From: an uncultured Clostridia bacterium
Lineage (GTDB): Bacteria; Bacillota; Clostridia; Christensenellales; Pumilibacteraceae
DNA: 37,295 bases
NCBI GenBank assembly: GCA_947627075.1
Contig: CANQUR010000002.1
Span: 1 to 37,295 of the forward strand
Reading direction: 5' to 3'
The position numbers and the translations under genes are program-made. The notes under the pieces are model-generated. The model saw only the letters and a program-made list of their open reading frames with translations. It was not told the DNA's origin and did not search any database. Below, in pieces: positions 27,592-35,542 of the stretch (positions within the stretch are counted from its first letter, which is position 1; every line of letters begins with the position of its first letter).

Positions 27592-29946
27592 ATGGATCAA
27601 AAAACTCTTAAGACATTGGAATATGACAAGATACTTGTAAAGATTCAAAATTTTGCGGCTTCTACTTATTCAAAGACGCAAGTTATGTCATTGCTACCAT
27701 ATGAGAAGGATTCCGATATAAAGACAGCTATTGACGAAGTGGTCGAAGCTTATAATGTTAAGTATACCTTGGGTCTTAATCCGATCGAGGAGTTTGATGA
27801 TTGTATCGATGTATGCAAAAAGGCGAATAAAGGAGCGATTTTGACGCCATCAGAGCTATTGAAAATTCGATCTTTACTTCGTGCGGGCCGAATAGCTCAA
27901 TCGGTTCTTGCCTCTACGGATTTTGCACTGCTAAAAAACTATTCTCAAAATTATTTAGTAGATAAAAGTTTAGAAAGTGATATCGATCTTTGTATAATAT
28001 CCGAAAATGAAATCAGCGATAATGCCAGCACTACATTAAAAGATATAAGACGAAAATTAGCGGAAAAGCAAAATGCGTTAAAGGAAAAACTTTCGAGTTA
28101 TTTTCGCAAAAGTGAATATTCCAAATATCTGCAAGATAATCTCGTTACTATCCGTAACGATCGATTTGTTTTGCCTGTAAGATCTGAATATCGTTCATCT
28201 GTCCCAGGACTTATTCACGATATTTCGGCAAGCGGGGCGACGGTTTTTATCGAGCCGTTTACGGTTGTAGAGACAAACAATGAAATTAAAAGTCTTTCGC
28301 TTAAAGAATCTGCCGAGATAGAAAGAATATTATCGGATTTCACCAAACGAATTGCGGATGCGGAAGAGAATTTGTACAAAATACAAGCTGCGGTAAGCGC
28401 TCTCGATATTATTTTTGCTAAAATGATGTATTCCGTATCTATCAACGGTACTGTTCCCAAACTAAATAAAAAAGGGATAGTGAACCTTAAGGAAGCGAGG
28501 CATCCGCTTATAGATCCGCACAGTGTAGTACCGGTAAACATATCGATAGGTAAAGATTGCCGTATTCTGATGATCACCGGTCCAAATACGGGCGGCAAAA
28601 CAGTATGTTTGAAAACAACAGGGCTTATTTGTCTTATGGCTTATACCGGACTTTTTATTCCGTGCCTAAATGAAAGCGAGGTCGCTGTTTTTGACAATAT
28701 TTATTGTGATATAGGCGATGAGCAAAGTATAGCCGAATCGTTGAGCACTTTTTCATCCCATATGGTCAATTTGATAAAAATAACAGATATGATGACTGCT
28801 GACACTCTTTTATTGCTTGATGAGCTCGGTGGAGGGACTGATCCTCGAGAGGGCGCGGCTCTTGCTATAGGTATTATCAAATATGTGGAAATTTGGAAGA
28901 GTACGGCTATAATAACTACACATTATGGCGAATTAAAAGAATATGCGTTGACATCTCCCAATATTACAAATGCGAGTATGCAATTCGATCATGAGACGCT
29001 GAAGCCGACATACAAACTCATGCTTGGGATGCCCGGCACAAGCAATGCTATAAATATAGCAAAGACCTTGGGGCTTAATGAAACTATATTAAAATTTGCG
29101 CTTGAAAGCATGGATCAAGAAAAGCTCGAATTTGATAAACTTATAAAGAGCGCCGAGGATATGAAAAAAAAGGCCGAAGAAGAGCTTAAACAAACCGAAA
29201 TGATAAAAGATGAACTTATTGTCATAAAAAATAAATTACTTGCCGATCAAGAGGTATTAAAAGAAAAGCTCGAACGAATCAATTTTTCCGCAAAGACCGA
29301 AATAAAAAAAATAGTTGCGACAGGTGTTGAAAAAGCAGACGATCTTATAGAACAGCTCAAGGAAAAAGTGAAGCAGGCTGACGAGCGTGCTTTGATTGAG
29401 GCGAGATCCATAAAAAAACAGCTTGAAAATATTGCGTATGATATTGATAATGATGATGACAGCGCTTATGAGGATATAGACGTATCAAAATTAAAAATAG
29501 GAGATAAAGTCTATATAAAAACCTTGCATTCTATAGGTACGCTCATTGGCTTTGCAGATAAAAAAGGCGAAATGGAAATAATGTTGGGCTCCATAAAGAC
29601 AAAGATAAAAGTTGCGGATATTGCAAAACCGATCATGCCAGAAGTGAAACAGAAGCAAAAGAAGGCAGAATATAAACCGATGCCCAAGGCAAATGAGTTT
29701 TCTATGATTCCCGAAGTAAATGTTATCGGAAATACAGTAAGCGAAGCAATAGAAATTATTGAGCCGTATCTTATAAATATGGCTTATTCCGAAGGCGTAA
29801 AGGTTTTAAGGATTGTGCATGGCAAGGGGACAGGCGCACTCGGGAAAGGTGTGCAACAATACTTGAAAACGCTTTCGTTTGTAAAGTCGTTCAGATATGG
29901 CGGCTATGGCGAAGGTGAGCGCGGTGTTACGATAGTGGAACTTTAG
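27592..29946 (+). CDS. mutS2: MutS2 (ribosome-collision/recombination ATPase)
   Basis: A 784-residue MutS2. It lacks the mismatch-recognition domain I of MutS. It has the core and lever region, the ABC-type ATPase with Walker A TGPNTGGKT, LLLDELGGGTDP and a long coiled coil (about 510-620), then a KOW-like segment and a C-terminal Smr domain (HGKGTGALGKGV). In H. pylori MutS2 suppresses recombination; in B. subtilis it acts on collided ribosomes. The first Smr motif reads VNVIGN rather than the usual LDLRG, so the nuclease-associated residues differ. The ribosome-binding site is weak (GGGGAT). Confidence 0.95.
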   Translation: MDQKTLKTLEYDKILVKIQNFAASTYSKTQVMSLLPYEKDSDIKTAIDEVVEAYNVKYTLGLNPIEEFDDCIDVCKKANKGAILTPSELLKIRSLLRAGRIAQSVLASTDFALLKNYSQNYLVDKSLESDIDLCIISENEISDNASTTLKDIRRKLAEKQNALKEKLSSYFRKSEYSKYLQDNLVTIRNDRFVLPVRSEYRSSVPGLIHDISASGATVFIEPFTVVETNNEIKSLSLKESAEIERILSDFTKRIADAEENLYKIQAAVSALDIIFAKMMYSVSINGTVPKLNKKGIVNLKEARHPLIDPHSVVPVNISIGKDCRILMITGPNTGGKTVCLKTTGLICLMAYTGLFIPCLNESEVAVFDNIYCDIGDEQSIAESLSTFSSHMVNLIKITDMMTADTLLLLDELGGGTDPREGAALAIGIIKYVEIWKSTAIITTHYGELKEYALTSPNITNASMQFDHETLKPTYKLMLGMPGTSNAINIAKTLGLNETILKFALESMDQEKLEFDKLIKSAEDMKKKAEEELKQTEMIKDELIVIKNKLLADQEVLKEKLERINFSAKTEIKKIVATGVEKADDLIEQLKEKVKQADERALIEARSIKKQLENIAYDIDNDDDSAYEDIDVSKLKIGDKVYIKTLHSIGTLIGFADKKGEMEIMLGSIKTKIKVADIAKPIMPEVKQKQKKAEYKPMPKANEFSMIPEVNVIGNTVSEAIEIIEPYLINMAYSEGVKVLRIVHGKGTGALGKGVQQYLKTLSFVKSFRYGGYGEGERGVTIVEL

Positions 29947-29957
29947 AGGAGAATATA

Positions 29958-31073
29958 ATGATATTTTTAGATAACGCTTCAACAACGAAGCCTTGTGCAA
30001 CATTGTCGGATATTTATAATTTGGCAACGGAATTTTATTTTAATCCATCCGCTTTGTATGGCGAGGGTTTGAAAACAAAAAATATTATTGAAGAAGCTCG
30101 TAAAACCATCGCATCGCTTTTGGGCGCGGAAAGAGATGAGATATATTTTACATCATGCGCTACCGAAAGCAATAATTGGGCATTTGAAAGAGGGATCAAA
30201 AATAAAAAAGGCAATATAGTTGTATCGTCATCCGAACATGCTTCCGGATATGAATGCGCGATGATGCAAAAAAGTAAAGGCATAGATGTTAGATTTGCTA
30301 AATTAAATTCCGATGGAACGATCGATGAAGATGATTTATTTTCAAAAATCGATGAAAATACGTGTTTTGTTTCGATAATCCATTGTTCAAATGAGACCGG
30401 CGTCTTGAATGACATTTCAAAAATAGCCGAAAAAATTAAAAAGATTTATCCGAGAACGATCGTACATTCCGATGGAGTTCAAGCATTTTTGAAATACAAC
30501 TACAACTTAAAAGAGCTTGGCGTGGATTTATATAGTATAAGCGCGCATAAGATCGGCGGACTCAAGGGAATCGGCGCATTGTTTATTCGGCGTGGATTAA
30601 CTATTCCGCCGCTTCTTTCCGGCGGAGGACAAGAAAGAGGACTTCGTTCCGGAACGGAAAATGTTTTCGGCATATTGAGTTTTGCGGAGGCGGCAAAATT
30701 TTATAAACAACATTACAACCGTGATTTAATATTGCAAATGAGAAGGTATATGGCAGAAAATTTGGCATTATTAAATGTTAAAATAAACGGTAATGATTCG
30801 GCTCATAGTATTTTATCGATAACAATACCTGGCATAAAAGCAGAGATTTTGCAACATATGCTTTCGGATAAAAAAATTTTGATAGGTTTGGGCTCGGCTT
30901 GTTCATCAAGATCAAGAAACAACAGAGTCTTGAGCGCCATTGGCTTGACTCCCAAAGAGATTGAGGGCAGTATTCGTATCAGTTTCGGGATAGATAATGA
31001 TTTGGAACAGATCATTTATGCGACAAGGATCATAAAAGAAGAAATTGTTAAGTTAAGAGGTAATATACAATGA
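29958..31073 (+). CDS. Cysteine desulfurase (IscS/NifS family)
   Basis: A PLP enzyme that takes sulfur from cysteine and carries it as a persulfide. The N-terminus FLDNASTTKP, the ATESNNWA helix, HCSNETGVLNDI, HSDGVQAF, the PLP lysine in SAHKIGGLKGIGALFIR, RSGTENV and the active-site Cys in GSACSSRS are all visible. It is 371 residues long. It overlaps thiI by 4 bp, a common pairing that supplies sulfur for 4-thiouridine in tRNA. No IscU or other Fe-S scaffold is nearby, so a dedicated ThiI donor is the best reading. Confidence 0.95.
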   Translation: MIFLDNASTTKPCATLSDIYNLATEFYFNPSALYGEGLKTKNIIEEARKTIASLLGAERDEIYFTSCATESNNWAFERGIKNKKGNIVVSSSEHASGYECAMMQKSKGIDVRFAKLNSDGTIDEDDLFSKIDENTCFVSIIHCSNETGVLNDISKIAEKIKKIYPRTIVHSDGVQAFLKYNYNLKELGVDLYSISAHKIGGLKGIGALFIRRGLTIPPLLSGGGQERGLRSGTENVFGILSFAEAAKFYKQHYNRDLILQMRRYMAENLALLNVKINGNDSAHSILSITIPGIKAEILQHMLSDKKILIGLGSACSSRSRNNRVLSAIGLTPKEIEGSIRISFGIDNDLEQIIYATRIIKEEIVKLRGNIQ

Positions 31074-32233
31074 ACAATAAAGTGATTATTATAAGATACG
31101 CCGAGCTTTATTTGAAAGGAAAAAACAGAAAGTTTTTCGAAAACTTGCTTATGGATAACATCAAAAAAAGCCTTCGAGGTATCGATTGTAAGATAACATT
31201 CGGCAGAAGCAGATACGAGATCTCGGATTATTCCGAAGAAAAGGAATTGTTATCCCGCCTTCAAAAGATATTCGGTATTCATTCGATAAGTGTAGCTCAA
31301 AAATGCGATGCCGATATAAATGCAATTTGCGAAACAGTTAAACAATATTCTATAGAAACGCAAACTTTCAAAGTAAATACAAACAGGGCGGATAAAATGT
31401 ATCCTATGACTTCCGTAGAGGTAAGCGCGGAGGCAGGCGGAGCGATACTCTCGGCTAATCCAAAATTAAAGGTTGATGTTCATGATCCGCAAACCGTAAT
31501 AAATATAGATATTCGCGAGGATGGTTGCGCATATATTTTCAAAGATAAGATACTTTGTGCCGGCGGCATGCCGGTAGGTAGCGCCGGTAAAGGTTTGTTA
31601 TTGCTTTCGGGCGGATTGGATAGTCCCGTGGCGGGATACATGATGGCAAAACGCGGACTCAAATTAAATGCCATCCATTTTCATTCATATCCTTATACGA
31701 GTGAAAAGGCAAAGCAAAAGGTGATCGATCTTGCCGAAATCTTAAGCGAATATGCGGGGCCAATAACTCTGACATGTATCCCATTTACTAAAATACAAGA
31801 GGAAATACATAAATGTTGTACTTCCAATTATATGATAACTATTGTAAGAAGATTTATGATGAGAATTGCCGAAAGGGTAGCTATGCTTGATGAATGTGGA
31901 TGCCTTATAAACGGTGAAAGTCTCGGACAGGTTGCAAGCCAAACATTGCAAAGCATAACGGTCACAAATGATATCGTAAAATCTATGCCGATTTTCAGAC
32001 CCTGTATCGGCATGGATAAACAAGAAATCATAGAATTGGCATTAAAAATAAAAACTTATAACACGTCGATTTTGCCATATGAAGATTGTTGCACGGTATT
32101 TTTACCCGATAGCCCGGTTACAAAGCCGACATTAAAACGAGCTGAATATGAAGAACGTAAAATAGCAAATATTGATTCGTTAATAGCCGAAGCTATCTAT
32201 AATCGTGAAATTATTCATATCGAAAAAATCTAA
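31070..32233 (+). CDS. thiI: tRNA 4-thiouridine synthase ThiI (no rhodanese domain)
   Basis: Adenylates U8 of tRNA and installs sulfur, and is also implicated in thiamine thiazole synthesis. It has an N-terminal ferredoxin-like and THUMP region, then the PP-loop ATPase motif LLLSGGLDSPVAGYMMAKRG. The C-terminal CCTVFLPDSPVTKP segment carries the catalytic Cys used by the short Firmicutes form. At 387 residues it lacks the rhodanese domain of E. coli ThiI, so sulfur is likely handed over directly from the upstream desulfurase. Its 3' end overlaps the convergent penicillin-binding protein gene by 54 bp. Confidence 0.95.
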   Translation: MNNKVIIIRYAELYLKGKNRKFFENLLMDNIKKSLRGIDCKITFGRSRYEISDYSEEKELLSRLQKIFGIHSISVAQKCDADINAICETVKQYSIETQTFKVNTNRADKMYPMTSVEVSAEAGGAILSANPKLKVDVHDPQTVINIDIREDGCAYIFKDKILCAGGMPVGSAGKGLLLLSGGLDSPVAGYMMAKRGLKLNAIHFHSYPYTSEKAKQKVIDLAEILSEYAGPITLTCIPFTKIQEEIHKCCTSNYMITIVRRFMMRIAERVAMLDECGCLINGESLGQVASQTLQSITVTNDIVKSMPIFRPCIGMDKQEIIELALKIKTYNTSILPYEDCCTVFLPDSPVTKPTLKRAEYEERKIANIDSLIAEAIYNREIIHIEKI

Positions 32234-34147
32234 TCCTTTTTCATAATCGCTTCTATTGTCCAACTGTTCCGGTAGGGCATAAACAGGAAAGCTCGCTGAA
32301 ATTCTGTCTTTTTTCGGCAGATCGTTTGAAGCTTGTACTATTTTTTGATTTTTATGATACTTTATTGAATCTATATCAACTTTTACAATACTTTTTGGTA
32401 TTTCAAAAGTTTTATTGCTGATTATGTCAGACATAATAAGATTCTTTGCTATTAAAGTAGGCACGCCTCCGCCCGAAATATTGCCATTAGCGTCTTGCAT
32501 AATATGGACACCTACTGTGTAGTCCGGAGTGTATGCAATGCAATATGCATCTGTATTTCCGTTTTTGGTGCCGACTGTTCCTGTTTTTGCTGCAATATCG
32601 AAATTATGAGCATTTAATCTTTTTGCTGTGCCGGATTTAGCGCATTCATTGAGCATCTCATTAATGAAATATGCCGTTTCAGGGCTCATTACTTTTTCAT
32701 ATCCGTTCGGAGCAGAATAAATAAGTCTATCATTCATATATATGGCTTTGATATATGAACAATTCTTTTTGATGCCACCTCGAGCGAAAATCGAATACGC
32801 CGCCGCAATATTTTTTAGTTCAGTGCCATATGTCATTCCACCCAATGCCAACGATAGCCCTTCATCGTTATTGGTTTTTATTCCCATTTTTTCAGAAAAT
32901 TCTTTTGCATAATCGATACCGACATAGTCGAGAAGCTTTATCGCCGGAATATTCAACGATTCCTTTAATGCATATTTGCATGATACCCAACCATAATATT
33001 TATTTTTATAGTTTGATGGTGTATAATCTTTGAAGCTTGTTTTTTCATCGAGTATGGGCGTTATGGGTAGTATTATTTGTTTTTCGAGTGCCGGCGCATA
33101 GCAAATTATAGGTTTAATGGTCGAGCCGGGGCTACGAGCCAAAGTCGATGGATCTCCGCTATATTTAGCCTCATGCGCAATTATTTTTCCGGACGAATTT
33201 TCAATAATTATTACCTGAATACATTTTACATCTTTATAGGGCTTAAGATAATTGGCTATGTTTTTTTGAAGCGCATAATTGCAATTACAATAAATTTTTA
33301 TATTATTATGAAGCAAAAGTTCTTCATTGCAACCTAAAATATCACATGCTTCTTTGATGACAAAACACTTATATTTATCATACAATGTTTGTTCATTGAT
33401 TGTGATAGGACTACTTATCGCGGAAGCGTATTCATTATCGGAAATATTTCCGTTATCTTTCATGAGTTTTAATATAAGCGCAACTCTCGAAAATAATCTT
33501 TTCGAATTAGTGTATGGATTATATAAAGACGGATTATTGATAATTGAAGCAAGGACTGCGCTTTCCTGTATGTTGATATCGGAAATATCTTTACCGAAAA
33601 AATTTTTTGAGGCACTGCCTATACCGTAAATTCCATTTCCGAAATATAGTATATTAAAATACATTTCAAGTATCTCATCCTTACTATATTTGCGTTCTAT
33701 ATCTCTGCTCAACCGTATTTCTTGTATTTTTCGAGATATGCTTTTAGTATTGGAAAGGTGCGAATTTTTTATTAATTGTTGAGTGATCGTTGATGCGCCT
33801 TGAGAAAATGAACGATCTTTTAAGTCTTTTATTATAGCAGAGACTATTCTAGAATAATCTATTCCTTCATGTTCATAAAATCGCTTATCTTCGGCACATA
33901 AAAATGCAGCGATAGTATGTTTATTGATTTTTTTAAGTGGGGTATAATCGCCGGAGTTCAATTCAGTCTTACCATCGTCGCCATAAATAACAAGTGTGTT
34001 TTTGATATTATTCAATCGATTCTCATCTAGTTCGGTAAATCCGTAAATTCTAACATTCGGTTCTATGATCAAAGCGATGCCGATGACCATTGTAATTGAT
34101 ATGGTCGCCAAAATAATGCATATCGTTTTGATAACTTTTTTTTTCAT
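32180..34147 (-). CDS. Class A penicillin-binding protein (bifunctional transglycosylase/transpeptidase)
   Basis: About 655 residues: a short cytoplasmic start, one membrane helix (TICIILATISITMVIGIAL), a GT51 glycosyltransferase domain (AEDKRFYEHEGID, GASTITQQLIKN, YFNILYFGNGIYGI) and a penicillin-binding transpeptidase domain with the SxxK motif in SPGSTIKPI, SxN in SLNIPA and KTG in AAKTGTVG. It polymerises and cross-links peptidoglycan outside the membrane. The start is moved to Met 34147 (MKKKVIKT), since the 66-residue ORF-track extension reads through the intergenic region. No good Shine-Dalgarno is seen. An exact dyad copy lies at 32423-32435. Confidence 0.92.
   Translation of the reverse strand: MKKKVIKTICIILATISITMVIGIALIIEPNVRIYGFTELDENRLNNIKNTLVIYGDDGKTELNSGDYTPLKKINKHTIAAFLCAEDKRFYEHEGIDYSRIVSAIIKDLKDRSFSQGASTITQQLIKNSHLSNTKSISRKIQEIRLSRDIERKYSKDEILEMYFNILYFGNGIYGIGSASKNFFGKDISDINIQESAVLASIINNPSLYNPYTNSKRLFSRVALILKLMKDNGNISDNEYASAISSPITINEQTLYDKYKCFVIKEACDILGCNEELLLHNNIKIYCNCNYALQKNIANYLKPYKDVKCIQVIIIENSSGKIIAHEAKYSGDPSTLARSPGSTIKPIICYAPALEKQIILPITPILDEKTSFKDYTPSNYKNKYYGWVSCKYALKESLNIPAIKLLDYVGIDYAKEFSEKMGIKTNNDEGLSLALGGMTYGTELKNIAAAYSIFARGGIKKNCSYIKAIYMNDRLIYSAPNGYEKVMSPETAYFINEMLNECAKSGTAKRLNAHNFDIAAKTGTVGTKNGNTDAYCIAYTPDYTVGVHIMQDANGNISGGGVPTLIAKNLIMSDIISNKTFEIPKSIVKVDIDSIKYHKNQKIVQASNDLPKKDRISASFPVYALPEQLDNRSDYEKGLDFFDMNNFTIIDSFGY
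32421..32437. repeat. ATTATGTCAGACATAAT dyad, exact copy, in the PBP gene
   Basis: An exact core at 32423-32435 extended to a 17-bp dyad, in the minus-strand PBP gene, coding LIMSDIIS near the C-terminus. Confidence 0.85.
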
Positions 34148-34216
34148 AAAGATAGTATGTTTAATCTCAAATTTTTTATTATATCCGCAATTTACTGTAC
34201 TTTTTTTTGAGTTTAT

Positions 34217-34224
34217 GCTAAAAT
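34217..34224 (+). promoter_or_regulatory. Possible extended -10 promoter for miaB
   Basis: GCTAAAAT preceded by T (TGCTAAAAT) resembles an extended -10 element 25 bp before the miaB start. No matching -35 is seen at normal spacing. Some promoter is needed here because the upstream gene is divergent. Confidence 0.35.
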
Positions 34225-34249
34225 GTAAAATGAAATTACAGAGGTTATA

Positions 34250-35542
34250 ATGAAAAAATTTTTTATCAATACCTATGGCTGTCAAATGAATGTTCATGAA
34301 TCCGAAAAACTTGCAGGTATTCTGTATAAGCGTGGTTACATTCATGCTCGGAGCAATGATGATGCAGATATAATTTTATTAAATACTTGCTGTATTCGCG
34401 AAACAGCCGAAACGCGTGTTCTCGGCAATCTCGGAATGATTAAAAAAATAAAAGAAAAACGTCCCGAGGTTATTGTAGGCATTTGCGGATGTATGCCGCA
34501 AAAGTCGGGCACTGCCGATATGTTAAAAAAGCGCTGTCCGTTTATTGACATAATTATAGGCACATATAATATGAGCAAACTCGATTTTTATATTGATGCT
34601 GTAGAATCAGGTAGAAAAATCGTCGATATTTGGGAAAACGAACAAGAGATGGAAAATGTTCCAATCTATCGAGACAGCAAATTTACCGCTTATGTAAACA
34701 TAATGTACGGATGTAATAATTTTTGTTCATATTGCATAGTTCCGTATGTTCGCGGTAGAGAACGGAGTCGAGATTTCAACGATATAGTCAATGAAGTACG
34801 GGATCTAATAGAAAAAGGTTATAAAGAAATTACGTTACTTGGACAAAATGTGAATTCCTATAAAGGCGGATCTCCCGAATTTTCAAAATTACTTAAGGCG
34901 CTTTCGAATTTTGACGGTGAATATCGTATAAAATTTATGACTTCTCATCCTAAAGATCTGACAGAAGATGTTGTCGAAGTAATGGCGAGTAACGATAAAA
35001 TAGCAAATTATATTCATTTGCCTGTACAATCTGGCAGCGATCGTATTTTGAAACTCATGAATCGCAAATATACTGCATCCGAATATATAGAAAAAATCAA
35101 TATGATACGTAGTTATATTCCAAATGTAGGCATATCAAGCGATATCATGGTGGGTTTTCCTTCGGAAACGGAAGATGATTATTTAAGAAGTGAGGAACTT
35201 GTCAAAAAAGTACGATATAATAATCTTTTCACTTTTATATATTCGCGCCGTAGTGGGACTGTTGCGGACAAAATGAATGATCAAATCGATATAAAAACAA
35301 AGACCGACAGGATCGAACGTTTGATAAAACTGCAGTTCGATATAGGGAATGAACTCGCCAAAAGCTTTATAGGCAATACTTATCGTGTTTTGTGCGAGCA
35401 CATCAATGACGGAATTGGGTACGGTAAATCATCTTGTGATAAATCTATCTCATTTAATGCGAATGCAAATGTTTTGGGCGAATTTGTAAATGTCAGAATT
35501 ACGGAAGTAAAAAACAATAAGTTGATAGGAGTAATGATCTAA
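34250..35542 (+). CDS. miaB: tRNA-2-methylthio-N6-dimethylallyladenosine synthase MiaB
   Basis: A radical-SAM methylthiotransferase modifying A37 of tRNAs reading UNN codons. The N-terminal MTTase domain has three Fe-S Cys in NTYGCQMN, NTCCIRE and GICGCMPQ. The radical-SAM motif CNNFCSYC is followed by IVPYVRGRERSR, LGQNVNSYKG and HLPVQSGSD. The C-terminal TRAM domain is short but present. It is 430 residues long. AGAGG lies upstream. Its TAA overlaps the mutS ATG by one base; miaB-mutS is a common pair. Confidence 0.96.
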   Translation: MKKFFINTYGCQMNVHESEKLAGILYKRGYIHARSNDDADIILLNTCCIRETAETRVLGNLGMIKKIKEKRPEVIVGICGCMPQKSGTADMLKKRCPFIDIIIGTYNMSKLDFYIDAVESGRKIVDIWENEQEMENVPIYRDSKFTAYVNIMYGCNNFCSYCIVPYVRGRERSRDFNDIVNEVRDLIEKGYKEITLLGQNVNSYKGGSPEFSKLLKALSNFDGEYRIKFMTSHPKDLTEDVVEVMASNDKIANYIHLPVQSGSDRILKLMNRKYTASEYIEKINMIRSYIPNVGISSDIMVGFPSETEDDYLRSEELVKKVRYNNLFTFIYSRRSGTVADKMNDQIDIKTKTDRIERLIKLQFDIGNELAKSFIGNTYRVLCEHINDGIGYGKSSCDKSISFNANANVLGEFVNVRITEVKNNKLIGVMI

